Below, piece after piece: positions 17,885 to 26,801 of a stretch of 64,000 nucleotides of DNA; positions within the stretch are counted from its first letter, which is position 1; each line of letters starts with the position of its first letter. Both the position numbers and the translations under genes were made by a program. The notes beneath the pieces are model-generated. The model saw only the letters and a list, made by a program, of their open reading frames with translations. It was not told the origin of the DNA and did no database searches. Source of the DNA: Amycolatopsis sp. CA-128772 (GTDB lineage Bacteria; Actinomycetota; Actinomycetes; Mycobacteriales; Pseudonocardiaceae); the NCBI RefSeq assembly GCF_002904295.1, contig NZ_PPHG01000009.1, positions 81,439-145,438 of the forward strand, read 5' to 3'.

Positions 17885-19576
17885 ATGACCCAGCCAGCGC
17901 TCGCCGAGCCCCACGGGCCGGACGTCACCGCGCCGATCCCGCGCATCGCCGCGCCGGCCCGCGACCGCGCGTCGTGGCGGCCGAGCGTGGTCGCGTGGTG
18001 GTTGTTCGCGGCCGTCCCGGTCAGCCTGGCCCTGCTGACCGCGGTGCGGGCGCCGCGGATGCACGTGCTGCTCGACTACTGGCACGTCTTCGCCAAGATC
18101 ACCGACGACAGCGGCAACCTCCTGCTCGGCCAGGTGTTCACCTACCACCTCGACCAGCCGTTCGTCGTACCTTCGCTGCTGTTCTACGCCGACGCGGCGT
18201 GGTTCGGCGGCGACAACCGCGTCCTGACGGTCCTGACCGTCGCTCTGCTGGCCGTCGCGGTGCTGGCACTGCGTTCGATGCTGCCGCGACAGCTCTCACC
18301 AACAGCCCGCGGCGCGTTGACCGCGGGCATGGCGTGGCTGCTGTTCAGCTCCCACGCCACCGAACTGTGGCTGCAGGGCACGAACGGCATCAGCTGGGTG
18401 CCCGCCGTGACCTTCTGCACGATCGCGATCGCCTGCGCCCACCGCGGCCACCTCGCCTTCGCTTCAGGAGCCGCCGTTGTCGCGTGTCTCAGTTTCGGAG
18501 CAGCGTTGCCGATCTGGTTCGTGGTCGCCTTCATCATGTGGCTGCGCAAGGAATCTCGACCACGGATCGTGATCCCGGCGGCGGCAGGCGTCGTGATCGT
18601 CGGTGCGTGGTGGCTCACCAAACCCGCCGGGGCACAGTCGGGGGCGACGGCGGCGTTCGACCCGGACGGACGTCTGTCGGTCGTCGCCGCCGCCGTCGGC
18701 GGGCTGTGGTCAGTGGACATCGCCGTCGTCGCGGTGATCGTGGGCGGCCTGACGATCACGCTGCTCGGCTTGCTGCTCAACCGGACGATCGGGGACCGCC
18801 TGCGCGAGTCGGCCAGCGCAGACGCCGGATGGGCGGGATTGGCCTGCTACGCCTTCGCGCTGGGGTTGATGCTCGCGCTCGGCCGGACGACGACGAACGT
18901 CCCGGGAGGCAACGTAGGCCTCATCAGCCGCTATGTACTCGTCGCCGCACTCGCCACCATCGCGTTGCTCGTCCTGATCACCCTGCACCGTCCACAGTGG
19001 CCACAGCGTTACCTCGTCGCCGGAATCGTCACCCTCGCGTTGATCACGCATGCGATCGGCGGTGGCAAAGCCGATGAAGTCCGCCGCAGCTACGCACCGC
19101 TCACCCTGTCCGCCATCGCGCTTCGGGTCGACGCGCCCGCCGCCTTGGACGCCCTTCACATCCAACGCGGCGCCGCACCCGCCGCCCGCGCATTGCGGGC
19201 GTACCCGTTCAACGACGCCTTCACCCTCGGCTGCGGCGGCACCGAACTCGGTAGCCACGTCAACCTCGCCACCGCACAACCGATGCCGCACGACCGCCCG
19301 GGGACCGCACACGGGGCGACGGACTCCCCCACCGCCGGCGCAGACACCATCATCACCGGCTGGGCAGTTCTCAACGGAACTCCGCCAGGCTGCATCCTCA
19401 TCACCGATTCCACGGGCACGGTGACCGGCGGCGGCATCACCGGACTACCCCTGACTGCCACTCAGAGCTCAACAGCCCCAGCAGGCGCCACGTCTTGGCG
19501 GGCGACAGCAGGTCCGACAAACTCGCCACTCGTCGTTCTCGCCGTCCAGGATGGCCACTTCTACCGAATCAGCTGA
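17885..19576 (+). CDS. Polytopic membrane protein of unknown function
   Basis: A 563-residue protein starting at ATG 17885 with AGGAGA 4 nt upstream. It has about nine or ten hydrophobic segments between residues 35 and 400, then a C-terminal soluble region of about 150 residues. An early loop (RMHVLLDYWHVFAKITDD) and a first extracytoplasmic stretch resemble GT-C-like glycosyltransferases or O-antigen/arabinosyl-type membrane enzymes, but I see no clear catalytic motif. It is divergent from the RHS toxin and shares its island. No functional link is evident beyond position, so the product stays hypothetical. Confidence 0.8.
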   Translation: MTQPALAEPHGPDVTAPIPRIAAPARDRASWRPSVVAWWLFAAVPVSLALLTAVRAPRMHVLLDYWHVFAKITDDSGNLLLGQVFTYHLDQPFVVPSLLFYADAAWFGGDNRVLTVLTVALLAVAVLALRSMLPRQLSPTARGALTAGMAWLLFSSHATELWLQGTNGISWVPAVTFCTIAIACAHRGHLAFASGAAVVACLSFGAALPIWFVVAFIMWLRKESRPRIVIPAAAGVVIVGAWWLTKPAGAQSGATAAFDPDGRLSVVAAAVGGLWSVDIAVVAVIVGGLTITLLGLLLNRTIGDRLRESASADAGWAGLACYAFALGLMLALGRTTTNVPGGNVGLISRYVLVAALATIALLVLITLHRPQWPQRYLVAGIVTLALITHAIGGGKADEVRRSYAPLTLSAIALRVDAPAALDALHIQRGAAPAARALRAYPFNDAFTLGCGGTELGSHVNLATAQPMPHDRPGTAHGATDSPTAGADTIITGWAVLNGTPPGCILITDSTGTVTGGGITGLPLTATQSSTAPAGATSWRATAGPTNSPLVVLAVQDGHFYRIS

Positions 19577-20736
19577 GGCACCACCCCAGAGGACGCAGTC
19601 CACAATGAGAACGCCGAGTCGTAGCGGAGCCGAGGACGCTCTGGGTACACGAGCCCCTACTCGCACCGCACCCCTTGGCCCTCCAGCCGAGGTCTGTTGA
19701 CGTCGTCCTCAGGGCCCTCAGAGGGTCTCCAGCCACCTCACCGGGTCTCCACAGAGAGCACCTCGCCCTCGGTTGACTGGAGGTTCTGGACGTGGGTCGC
19801 CCTCAGTCGACCTAGCTGGGCGGTTTGCATTCGCTCATGCTTTGATTCGGTGTCAATCGACGTCGATCGTCGCCGTTTATGGAGCATAAATGCTCCCTCG
19901 TTCGTGATCATCAAGCGGCGAAGGCGGCTGGTTACGATGATCCGGCCGCGGTGATCGGGAAGCCGATCGGCGGGTCCTCTGAGGTGGCTGGCCGACACGC
20001 GGCCAGCCAGCGCTGCCCACGGACATTGCGGGTCAACGCAGTAGTCGCAACCCGAGGGCTGATTTCGACGCCGGCGAAGGCACGACAAGCAGTCCGAGGT
20101 GCTTGTCACGCATCTCATTGACCCATGCCGGGTACTTGCCATGCGGGTACCGGCTAGCACCGCTGGTCTGCGTCAGGTCTCCGGGCGGCAGGTGAAGCGC
20201 GGCGGCACCGCCCCTGCCTTCTCTGGGTTCGTCACCTCCGTCGGGATGGAATCGACCCACGTCAAGATGCCGATCAGGTGCTTCGCTACGGCTGTTTGCG
20301 TGGTTGCCGGATCTTCTGCGCAGCGTGTCAGGCTGCCGCAGGAAGCTCTGCTCGGAGGCCACTTACGGACGGTGACTGTCACCCGCAGACAACGCGCCAT
20401 CGACGATGCCGATCCGTGGCCGAGAAGACTGCCACCACCTAACGGGCCCGATCACCCAGCGGCGTGCTGCACCCAGCCGTCGGTGGCTTCGGCTTACCGT
20501 GGCCCAGTGACTGCTACCGCGCAAACGCCAGATCTTGTGCCGGTTCACGTCGGGCATCCCGTTCCCACCCCGTCCGCGGACGGGCTCCGGCAGGTGATCC
20601 CCGATTCGGGAGAAGGTAGCGGTCGACGCTCACTACCCCACCACCTGTACAGCAGTCGTTGCTGCCCGTCGCAGAGGTTAACTGGCAGCGACACGGTCTG
20701 AAGCCACAACTAAATCGGCCCCTACTCGAGGGCAGC
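19577..20736. other. About 1.1-kb gene-poor, degraded stretch
   Basis: No frame gives a convincing protein. The stretch contains repeat copy B and small palindromes: GGAGCAT-AA-ATGCTCC at 19881-19896, and GGCTGGCC/GGCCAGCC at 19986-20008. A minus-strand frame near 20050-20400 (KYPAWVNEMRDKHLGLL) reads like coding sequence but is broken and unrecognised. A plus-strand frame near 19935 (VIGKPIGGSSEVAG) faintly recalls glutamate dehydrogenase. Lower GC and broken frames fit a decayed mobile-element end next to the tRNA. Confidence 0.5.
19752..19840. repeat. Diverged direct repeat, copy B
   Basis: Partner of 10584-10672 in the same orientation, aligned without gaps over 89 nt (66 identities by my count). 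It lies 175 nt beyond the membrane-protein gene. Neither copy encodes a plausible protein. They may be remnants of a duplicated IS or att region. Confidence 0.65.
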
Positions 20737-20764
20737 AAAAAGGCCCAGGTCGTCGACCTGGGCC
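20737..20764 (-). terminator. Intrinsic terminator downstream of tRNA-Asn
   Basis: A 10-bp perfect stem (GGCCCAGGTC / GACCTGGGCC) with a 3-nt loop, followed on the minus strand by a run of five U. It begins 5 nt after the tRNA 3' end. This is a canonical Rho-independent terminator for the tRNA transcript. Confidence 0.88.
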
Positions 20765-20769
20765 TTGCG

Positions 20770-20842
20770 CTCCCCCGCTTGGACTCGAACCAAGAACCCT
20801 CCGGTTAACAGCCGAATGCTCTGCCAGTTGAGCTACAGGGGA
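20770..20842 (-). tRNA. tRNA-Asn (GTT)
   Basis: The minus strand folds as a complete 73-nt cloverleaf. The acceptor stem is TCCCCTG with CGGGGGA. The D arm holds AGCTCAACTGGCAGAGC. The anticodon stem TTCGG/CCGGA carries loop CTGTTAA with anticodon GTT, and the T arm includes GGTTCGAGTCC. CCA is not encoded. Its 3' end faces the accessory region at 9.7-20.7 kb, the usual geometry for an element integrated at a tRNA 3' end. Confidence 0.95.
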
Positions 20843-21008
20843 TTGCCGCTCACTTCCGGTGCCGGTCTCTCCGACCGACAAGAAGAACTTTAGCCCATGC
20901 CCCGGAAGCGTCGTGCACCACCCCCCACTTAGCGCAACCGCCCCCGCGCGGTGGTTTTCCTGGACAATGGACAGTCGGACGACCTAACGATGTGGAGTGT
21001 GGACGCGC

Positions 21009-21179
21009 ATGAAGAAATTCCTGCTGGGGGCGGGCCTGGGGTACGTGCTGGGCGCCAAGGCAGGCCGGGGGCGGTACGAGCAGCTCGTGCGCACCTACCG
21101 CCGGGTCGTCGACCACCCCATGGTGCAAGGGGCCGCCGGGGTGGCCCGGGCCAAGATCGGCGAGAAGCTCAAGCGCTGA
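21009..21179 (+). CDS. Small conserved membrane-associated protein
   Basis: A 56-residue protein conserved in actinobacteria beside tRNA genes, with no assigned role. It has an N-terminal Lys pair, a glycine-rich hydrophobic segment (LLGAGLGYVLGAKAG), then a basic amphipathic tail (GRGRYEQLVRTYRRVV). This recalls short YtxH-like proteins. I chose ATG 21009 because related proteins begin MKKFLLG; GTG 20997 would add four residues. Its stop overlaps the 3' end of the convergent methyltransferase gene by 11 nt. Confidence 0.75.
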   Translation: MKKFLLGAGLGYVLGAKAGRGRYEQLVRTYRRVVDHPMVQGAAGVARAKIGEKLKR

Positions 21180-21936
21180 TCCGGGCCACGAAGAACACCC
21201 GGCGGAACTCGAACCACGTGACGCCGTCGGCCCGCGTGGGGTAGGCGGCGTCCAGCCGCGGCGCCAGGTCCGCGCGGAACCGCTCCCACTCGGAGTCGGG
21301 CAGGGCCGCGCGGATCGGGCGCAAGGCCGTTCCCGCGATCCACTCCAGCACCGGGGACGGCCCGCGCAGGGGCTGCACGTACGTCGTCTCCCAGGCGTCG
21401 ACCGTGCAGCCCACGTCCGCCAGGAGGTCCGCGTACTCCGCCGGGGCCGACACCGCGTCGCCCTCGCGCAGCACCACGTCGGACAGGTGGGACGCCCATT
21501 CCGGGGACGCCGCCAGTTCGCGCGTCAGCGCGTGCGACGGGGCGTTGAAGTTGCCCGGCACCTGGACCGCCAGCCAGGCCCCCTCGGGCAGCGAAGCGGC
21601 CCAGCGTCGCAGCAACGCGGCGTGGTCCGGGACCCATTGCAGGACCGCGTTGGACACCACGACGTCGGTGTCCGGCGCCGGCTGCCAGTCGCGGACGTCG
21701 AGGAGAGTTGCGTCGAGGCCGCGGGCGCGAGCCGCCGCCACCATTTCGGGTGAACTGTCGCTGCACTCCAGCGCCGCCGCGGGCCAGCGGTCGCGCAGCG
21801 ACGCCGTCAGGTTGCCCGGGCCGCAGCCCAGGTCGGTGACGCGCCGCGGGGACGACGCGCCGATGCGGGCGACGAGGTCATGGAACGGCCGGGCCCGCAG
21901 GTCGGCGTAGTCGAGGTACTTGTCCGGATCCCACAC
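21169..21936 (-). CDS. tam: Trans-aconitate 2-methyltransferase
   Basis: A 255-residue SAM-dependent methyltransferase. The family start (MWDPDKYLDYADLRARPFHDLVARI) is characteristic of Tam, which methylates trans-aconitate, a damaging by-product of the TCA cycle and an aconitase inhibitor. SAM motif I is VTDLGCGPGN (near 34-43), motif II follows (ALECSDSSPEMV), and NAVLQWVPDH is the post-II motif. Length fits the family. It is transcribed alone on the minus strand. The substrate is inferred by similarity. Confidence 0.88.
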   Translation of the reverse strand: MWDPDKYLDYADLRARPFHDLVARIGASSPRRVTDLGCGPGNLTASLRDRWPAAALECSDSSPEMVAAARARGLDATLLDVRDWQPAPDTDVVVSNAVLQWVPDHAALLRRWAASLPEGAWLAVQVPGNFNAPSHALTRELAASPEWASHLSDVVLREGDAVSAPAEYADLLADVGCTVDAWETTYVQPLRGPSPVLEWIAGTALRPIRAALPDSEWERFRADLAPRLDAAYPTRADGVTWFEFRRVFFVARISA

Positions 21937-21984
21937 AGCGGCCTCCCGGTTAACAGTACGCCTGTACTGAGTACGAGCGTACTG

Positions 21985-22506
21985 CTACTCCGCCGGGTTG
22001 ACCAGCTTCGCCGCGACCTGCTCGGCGATGGCCTCGACCAGCGTGACGTCGGTACCCGGGTCCGGCCGGACCTGCAGGACGCTGCCGTCCCGGCCGGGCA
22101 CCTTGCGCTGCACGAACCACGCGCCGCCGTCGCCGATCTCCTGCCGGTGCCGCGTGCGGATCGAGCCTTCGACGCGTTGGTAGGCCTCGCGCGGCACCTT
22201 GCCCGGCGCCGGCAGCCGGAAGTGCACCGGCGGCCGGTCGGCCAGCACGACCGCCGAACCCGCGGTGGCCACCTCGGCCGACTCCGTCAGCGTGAACACG
22301 CCGTCCGCCCAGGCCGCCTTGGCGATCAGGTGCCAGCCGACGCGGCGCGCCCCGTCGCCGGCCGGGATCCACAAGCCGAGCGCCGTCACGACCAGGTGGC
22401 CGCCGCCTTCGACCGGGGCGCTGTCCACGACGTCTTCGCCCGGCGCGAGGGAACCGGCGAACCCCTCGGGCGTGCGGTCGCCCAGCAAGCGGCGCAGGAA
22501 GCTCAT
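21985..22506 (-). CDS. Conserved actinobacterial hypothetical protein after dnaG
   Basis: A 173-residue protein beginning 1 nt after the dnaG stop and thus in its operon. It starts MSFLRRLLGDRTP and is mostly beta-strand-like with two repeated GGGHLVVTALGLW / AGSAVVLADRPPV patterns. There is no signal peptide or membrane helix. Proteins of this type commonly accompany dnaG in Pseudonocardiales but have no experimental role that I know of. It might serve replication, but only its position suggests that. Confidence 0.75.
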   Translation of the reverse strand: MSFLRRLLGDRTPEGFAGSLAPGEDVVDSAPVEGGGHLVVTALGLWIPAGDGARRVGWHLIAKAAWADGVFTLTESAEVATAGSAVVLADRPPVHFRLPAPGKVPREAYQRVEGSIRTRHRQEIGDGGAWFVQRKVPGRDGSVLQVRPDPGTDVTLVEAIAEQVAAKLVNPAE

Positions 22507-22507
22507 C

Positions 22508-24412
22508 TCAGCTCCACGCGCCGGCGGCCGCCTGCTCGCCCAGGGACTTCTTGTACTGCTCCAGCGCGACCAGGTCGCCGAACAGCGCGCGGTAGTCGTC
22601 CGGCGCCTCGACCGGCGACAGCCGCTGCAGCTTGCCCTTGATCTCCGCGATCTGCCGCCCGACCAGGCCCTCCTGCAGCCTCGCCAGGATCGACGAGATG
22701 TACCGGGAGTCGACCTCGTCCTTGGCCTGCAACGGTTCCACGGCCAGTTCCGACAGCACCCGGCGGACCGTCCCTTCCGGACAGTGCGGGGCCGCCGCGT
22801 CCAGCAGCGCCGGGCCGGTCAGGCCCGAACCCGCGCCGCCGGCCTTCAGCACCGCCTCGTGGACCGCGACGTACACCGGGTGCGTGAACGCCTCCAGGGG
22901 CAGCGCGTCGTACTCCGGCCCGGCGATCGCGGGCTGCTGCAGCGCCGCCTTCAGGGCCTCGCGCTGCACGGCGAACCGCGGGTCCTTCGGGGCCGGGCGG
23001 GCGACGTCCTGCGCGGGAGCGGCCGGCGCCGCCTGAGCCCGGGCCGGCTGCCGCAGCGGCGCCCCGCCGCGTTTGTCGGTCGCGCCCGCGCTGCCGCGGA
23101 CCCGGTTGACCACCTGGGCGACGTCCTGCCAGCCCACCCACCAGGCGAGCTTCGACGCGTAGCCGTCGCGGGCCGCGCGGTCCTTGATCGACGCCACCAT
23201 CGGCACGGTCTTCTGCAGCGCCGCGACCTGGCCGTCGACCGAGTCGAGGTCGTAGTTCTTGAGCGTGCTGCGGATGACGAACTCGAACAGCGGCGTCCGC
23301 CGCGCGACCAGGTCCTTCACCGCACTGTCGCCCTTGGCCAGCCGCAGCTCGCACGGGTCCATGCCGTCCGGCGCGACCGCGATGTACGTCTGGCCGGCGA
23401 AGGTCTGGTCGCCTTCGAACGCCTTCAGCGCCGCCTTCTGGCCCGCTTCGTCACCGTCGAAGGTGAAGATGACTTCGCCGCGGAAGGCGTCGTCGTCCAT
23501 CATCAGCCGGCGAAGCACCTTCATGTGGTCTTCGCCGAACGCCGTGCCCGACGACGCCACCGCCGTCGGCACGCCCGACGCGTGCATCGCCATCACGTCG
23601 GTGTAGCCCTCGACCACGACCACTTGGTGCCGCTTCGCGATCTCGCGCTTGGCCAGGTCGAGGCCGAACATGACCTGGGACTTCTTGTAGATCGGCGACT
23701 CGGCGGTGTTGAGGTACTTCGCCGAGATCCGGTCGTCGTCGAACAGCCGCCGCGCGCCGAAGCCGACGACGTCGTTGCCGACGTCGCGGATCGGCCAGAC
23801 CAGCCGCCGGTGGAAGCGGTCCATCGGGCCGCGCTGGCCCTCCTTGGACAGCCCCGCGGTGAGCAGCTCCTTGACCTCGAAACCCCGGTTGAGCAGGAAC
23901 TTCGTCAGCTTGTCCCAGCCGCCGGGTGCGTACCCGCAGCCGAACGTCTTGGCCATCGAGGCGTCGAACCCGCGCTCGGACAGGAAGTCCCGCGCCGGGC
24001 GCGCCTCGTCGGTGACCAGCTGCTCGGCGTAGAACTCCTGGGCCAGCCGGTGGGCCTCGACCAGCCGGGTGCGGCTGCCGCGGTCGCGCTGGATCGTCGC
24101 GCCGCCGCCCTCGTAGGTGAGCCGGATGCCGACCCGGTCGGCCAGCCGCTCGACGGCCTCCACGAACGAGATCAGGTCGATCTTCTGGACGAACTTGATC
24201 ACGTCGCCGCCCTCGCCACAGCCGAAGCAGTGGAAGGTGCCGTGCGCCGGGCGGACGTTGAACGACGGGGTCTTCTCGTTGTGGAACGGGCAGAGGCCCT
24301 TCAGGCTGCCCCCACCGGCGCGGCGCAGCGCCACGTACTCCCCGACGACCTCGTCGATCCGGTTCCGCTCGCGCACCTCCGCGATGTCGCTCTCCCGAAT
24401 CCGTCCTGCCAC
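22508..24412 (-). CDS. dnaG: DNA primase
   Basis: A primase of about 634 residues that makes RNA primers for lagging-strand synthesis. I use GTG 24412 (family start VAGRIRESDIAEV); a GTG three codons earlier is possible. The CHC2 zinc finger is at residues 38-64 (CPFH, CFGCG). The catalytic core follows, with TOPRIM acidic residues in VVVEGYTDVMAM and FDGDEAG. The C-terminal DnaB-interacting domain follows a linker rich in Ala/Pro/Gln. In M. tuberculosis dnaG and dgt are adjacent; here they are separated by about 10 kb of inserted genes. Confidence 0.97.
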   Translation of the reverse strand: MAGRIRESDIAEVRERNRIDEVVGEYVALRRAGGGSLKGLCPFHNEKTPSFNVRPAHGTFHCFGCGEGGDVIKFVQKIDLISFVEAVERLADRVGIRLTYEGGGATIQRDRGSRTRLVEAHRLAQEFYAEQLVTDEARPARDFLSERGFDASMAKTFGCGYAPGGWDKLTKFLLNRGFEVKELLTAGLSKEGQRGPMDRFHRRLVWPIRDVGNDVVGFGARRLFDDDRISAKYLNTAESPIYKKSQVMFGLDLAKREIAKRHQVVVVEGYTDVMAMHASGVPTAVASSGTAFGEDHMKVLRRLMMDDDAFRGEVIFTFDGDEAGQKAALKAFEGDQTFAGQTYIAVAPDGMDPCELRLAKGDSAVKDLVARRTPLFEFVIRSTLKNYDLDSVDGQVAALQKTVPMVASIKDRAARDGYASKLAWWVGWQDVAQVVNRVRGSAGATDKRGGAPLRQPARAQAAPAAPAQDVARPAPKDPRFAVQREALKAALQQPAIAGPEYDALPLEAFTHPVYVAVHEAVLKAGGAGSGLTGPALLDAAAPHCPEGTVRRVLSELAVEPLQAKDEVDSRYISSILARLQEGLVGRQIAEIKGKLQRLSPVEAPDDYRALFGDLVALEQYKKSLGEQAAAGAWS

Positions 24413-24453
24413 GCCGCCCACTCTAGTCTCGCCCTTTGCGGCACACTCGGGGC

Positions 24454-25398
24454 ATGGCCACCACGCCCACCGCCCAGGACACGCTCGCCGCGGAGTTCGC
24501 GGAGCACCGCAGTCACCTGATCGGGGTGGCGTACCGGCTGACCGGCACCCGCGCCGACGCCGAAGACGCCGTCCAGGAGTCCTGGTTCCGGCTCACCGGG
24601 CTCGACGACGGCGGCCGCGCGGCGATCCGCGACCTGCGCGGCTGGCTGACCACGGTCGTCGGCCGGATCTGCCTGGACCGGCTCAAGTCGGCCGCCGCGC
24701 AACGCGAGAAGTACGTCGGCAACTGGCTGCCGGAGCCGGTCGTCACGCCGTTCGGGCGGCCGGTGAGCGAGGACCCGCTGGACGTCGCCGTCCGCGACGA
24801 CGGCCTCCGGATGGCGGCGCTGGTCGTGCTCGACAAGCTGACGCCGGAGCAGCGGGTCGCCTTCGTGCTGCACGACGCGTTCTCGGTGCCGTTCTCCGAG
24901 ATCGCGGACGCGCTCGGCGTCTCGGTGGGGGCCGCGCGCCAGCACGCCTCCCGCGGCCGCAAGGCCCTCGCCGACGCGGATCCGGCGCCCCGCGTGCCGC
25001 TGGACGACCAGGCCAAGATCCTCGAAATGTTCGTCACCGCGCTGCAGGCCGGCGACATCCGGGCGATGACCGAGCTGCTCGCCCCGGACGTGGTGCTGAT
25101 CGGCGACTCGAACGGCAAGGGCCGGACCACCCGCCAGCTCATCGTCGGCGCGGACAAGATCGCCCGGTTCTTCCTGGGCCTCGCCGGCAAGTACCCGCCC
25201 GGGACGCTCACCGGCGGCACGCCGGTGCTCGTCAACGGCGACCTGGGGATGCACCTCGCGCCGCAGCCGGGCCAGGACGGCTTCTTCGCCCTCGACGAGC
25301 ACGTGCAGGCGATGACCATCCGCGACGGGAAGATCGTGGCGATCTACGACCTCGTCAACCCCGACAAGCTGGCCCGGATCACGCGTCCCGGCGCTTGA
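24454..25398 (+). CDS. sigJ: ECF41-family sigma factor (SigJ-like)
   Basis: A 314-residue sigma factor starting at ATG 24454, divergent from dnaG. Region 2 (HRSHLIGVAYRLTG, DAEDAVQESWFRL) and region 4 (LTPEQRVAFVLHDAFSVPFSEIADAL) are followed by a SnoaL-like C-terminal extension. It has the linker motif WLPEP and a terminal NPDKL, hallmarks of ECF41 sigmas whose extension modulates activity in place of an anti-sigma factor. These sigmas typically sit beside a carboxymuconolactone decarboxylase-like gene; one is at 26213, beyond an intervening permease. Its 3' end overlaps that permease gene by 20 nt. Confidence 0.9.
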   Translation: MATTPTAQDTLAAEFAEHRSHLIGVAYRLTGTRADAEDAVQESWFRLTGLDDGGRAAIRDLRGWLTTVVGRICLDRLKSAAAQREKYVGNWLPEPVVTPFGRPVSEDPLDVAVRDDGLRMAALVVLDKLTPEQRVAFVLHDAFSVPFSEIADALGVSVGAARQHASRGRKALADADPAPRVPLDDQAKILEMFVTALQAGDIRAMTELLAPDVVLIGDSNGKGRTTRQLIVGADKIARFFLGLAGKYPPGTLTGGTPVLVNGDLGMHLAPQPGQDGFFALDEHVQAMTIRDGKIVAIYDLVNPDKLARITRPGA

Positions 25399-26149
25399 CC
25401 CGCACGATCCCGGCGGCCAGCAGGACGGCGGCGAAGGCCCCGAAGTAGGCCAGCGCCCAGCCCGGGCTCAGCGGCGAGTCGGACAGGACGGTGGCGTTGC
25501 CGCCGTCCCGTCCCGCGTTCGCCTCGCCGTGGCCGCTGAGGAACTTCGTGACGGCGTTCAGCGGCAGCCACCGGTGGATCGCCTGCCCGGCCCGCGGGAT
25601 GAGCAGGACGACGTTCTCCGCCATGAGCGGGTAGCCGACGAGCAGCGCGACCGCACCGGCGGTGTGCCGCAGGAGCAGGCCGGCGCCGACCCCGCCGACG
25701 GCGGCCAGCGCGAACACCGGGCCGGTGCCGGCGACGATCCGCCAGTCCGCGGCGCTGTCCAGGGCCAGGTCGGCGTCCGGGGCGAGGGTCCGGGCCACCA
25801 GCCAGGCGGCGAACGCGCCGGCCTCGCCGAGCAGGAACGCGTAGCCGCCGACGAGCGCGGCCTTGGCCAGCAGCACCGGCGTCCGGCTCGGCACGGCCTG
25901 GAAGGTGCCGTGGATCGTGCCGGAGTGGTACTCGCCGGTCACCGCGAGCGCCGCCAGCACGAGCACGGCGACCAGGGCGAGCTGGTAGCCGAACTGCGTG
26001 CTCGCGACGGTGGGCGGCAGGCGGGATTCGCCGGCGCTGAGCGCGGTGATCGCGGCCGGGAAGGCCAGCGCGAACAGGGCGACGAGGCCGCACACCCAGG
26101 GCGTGGCGATGCTGAAGAGCTTGATCCGTTCACTGGCGACGAGGTGCAT
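25379..26149 (-). CDS. ABC-2-type membrane permease without an adjacent ATPase
   Basis: About 256 residues from ATG 26149 (GTG 26158 or an upstream ATG are alternatives). Six hydrophobic segments follow an N-terminal MHLVASERIKLFSIATPW, the typical entry of ABC-2 permeases. GEYHSGTIHGTFQAVPSR is the signature loop of the family. No ATP-binding partner is encoded on either side, so it may use a distant ATPase or be what remains of a larger locus. It lies between sigJ and the AhpD-like gene, interrupting the usual pairing. Confidence 0.8.
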   Translation of the reverse strand: MHLVASERIKLFSIATPWVCGLVALFALAFPAAITALSAGESRLPPTVASTQFGYQLALVAVLVLAALAVTGEYHSGTIHGTFQAVPSRTPVLLAKAALVGGYAFLLGEAGAFAAWLVARTLAPDADLALDSAADWRIVAGTGPVFALAAVGGVGAGLLLRHTAGAVALLVGYPLMAENVVLLIPRAGQAIHRWLPLNAVTKFLSGHGEANAGRDGGNATVLSDSPLSPGWALAYFGAFAAVLLAAGIVRVKRRDA

Positions 26150-26212
26150 GCGCAGAACGGTCCCGCGGCGGACCCCGCCGGCGCGTCCCACCGCGGTCGG
26201 GTTCGCGGGGTC

Positions 26213-26779
26213 CTACGGCAGCGGGACCCGGCAGGCGGCGCCGGAGGTGAAACCCTGGTCCACGACGCCGAGCGCGCTGTTCATCCGGGCGCGGGAGTTC
26301 TCCAGCGCGATCTGGTAGGTCAGCTCGACGACGCCGTCGCGGCCGAACTCGCGCTCGAGCTCGGCGACCTGCTCGTCGGTCACGGTGACCCCCTCGCCGG
26401 ACATCGCGTCGGCGTAGGCGATCGCGAGCCGCTCCGGCCGGCTGAACGCGGGCGAGGTCGCGTAGTCGTCGATCTTCTTCAGCCGCTCGATGTCCAGGCC
26501 GTCGTGCTTCTGCAGCATGGTGCCGAAGTCGACGCACCACGAGCAGCCGATCCGCGTCGCGACCCGGTAGACGGCAAGCTCGCGCACGTTCGCCGGGATC
26601 TTCTTCGACGCGCGCTCGGCCAGCAGCTCGTGCACCACGGAGGTCCGCAGCAGCCCGGGGTGGTGCGCGGTGATGGCCACCGGCTCGGGCACCGCGCCGT
26701 AGCGGCGGCCGGCGATCCGGTAGACGAGCTTGAGGAAGAGCCCGGCCTCGGCGGTCTTCTTCGCGGGGATACGCGGCAT
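26213..26779 (-). CDS. Carboxymuconolactone decarboxylase/AhpD-fold protein, likely sigJ partner
   Basis: A 188-residue helical AhpD-like protein. The redox motif is CSWCVDFG (near residues 79-82), a CxxC with aromatic residues as in AhpD-type disulfide reductases. This family is the usual genomic neighbour and probable target of ECF41 sigma factors such as the one at 24454. A peroxidase-linked or oxidative-stress role is likely; the substrate is unknown. It may share a transcript with the permease downstream, 63 nt from its stop. Confidence 0.85.
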   Translation of the reverse strand: MPRIPAKKTAEAGLFLKLVYRIAGRRYGAVPEPVAITAHHPGLLRTSVVHELLAERASKKIPANVRELAVYRVATRIGCSWCVDFGTMLQKHDGLDIERLKKIDDYATSPAFSRPERLAIAYADAMSGEGVTVTDEQVAELEREFGRDGVVELTYQIALENSRARMNSALGVVDQGFTSGAACRVPLP

Positions 26780-26801
26780 TTCGGTCTCCTTCGTCTCGGT
26801 G

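Noticed and set aside
19879..20121. Faint similarity to glutamate dehydrogenase (VIGKPIGGSSEVAG) on the plus strand
   Set aside because: Only a dozen residues resemble the family; the rest of the frame is unrelated and there is no start or continuation.
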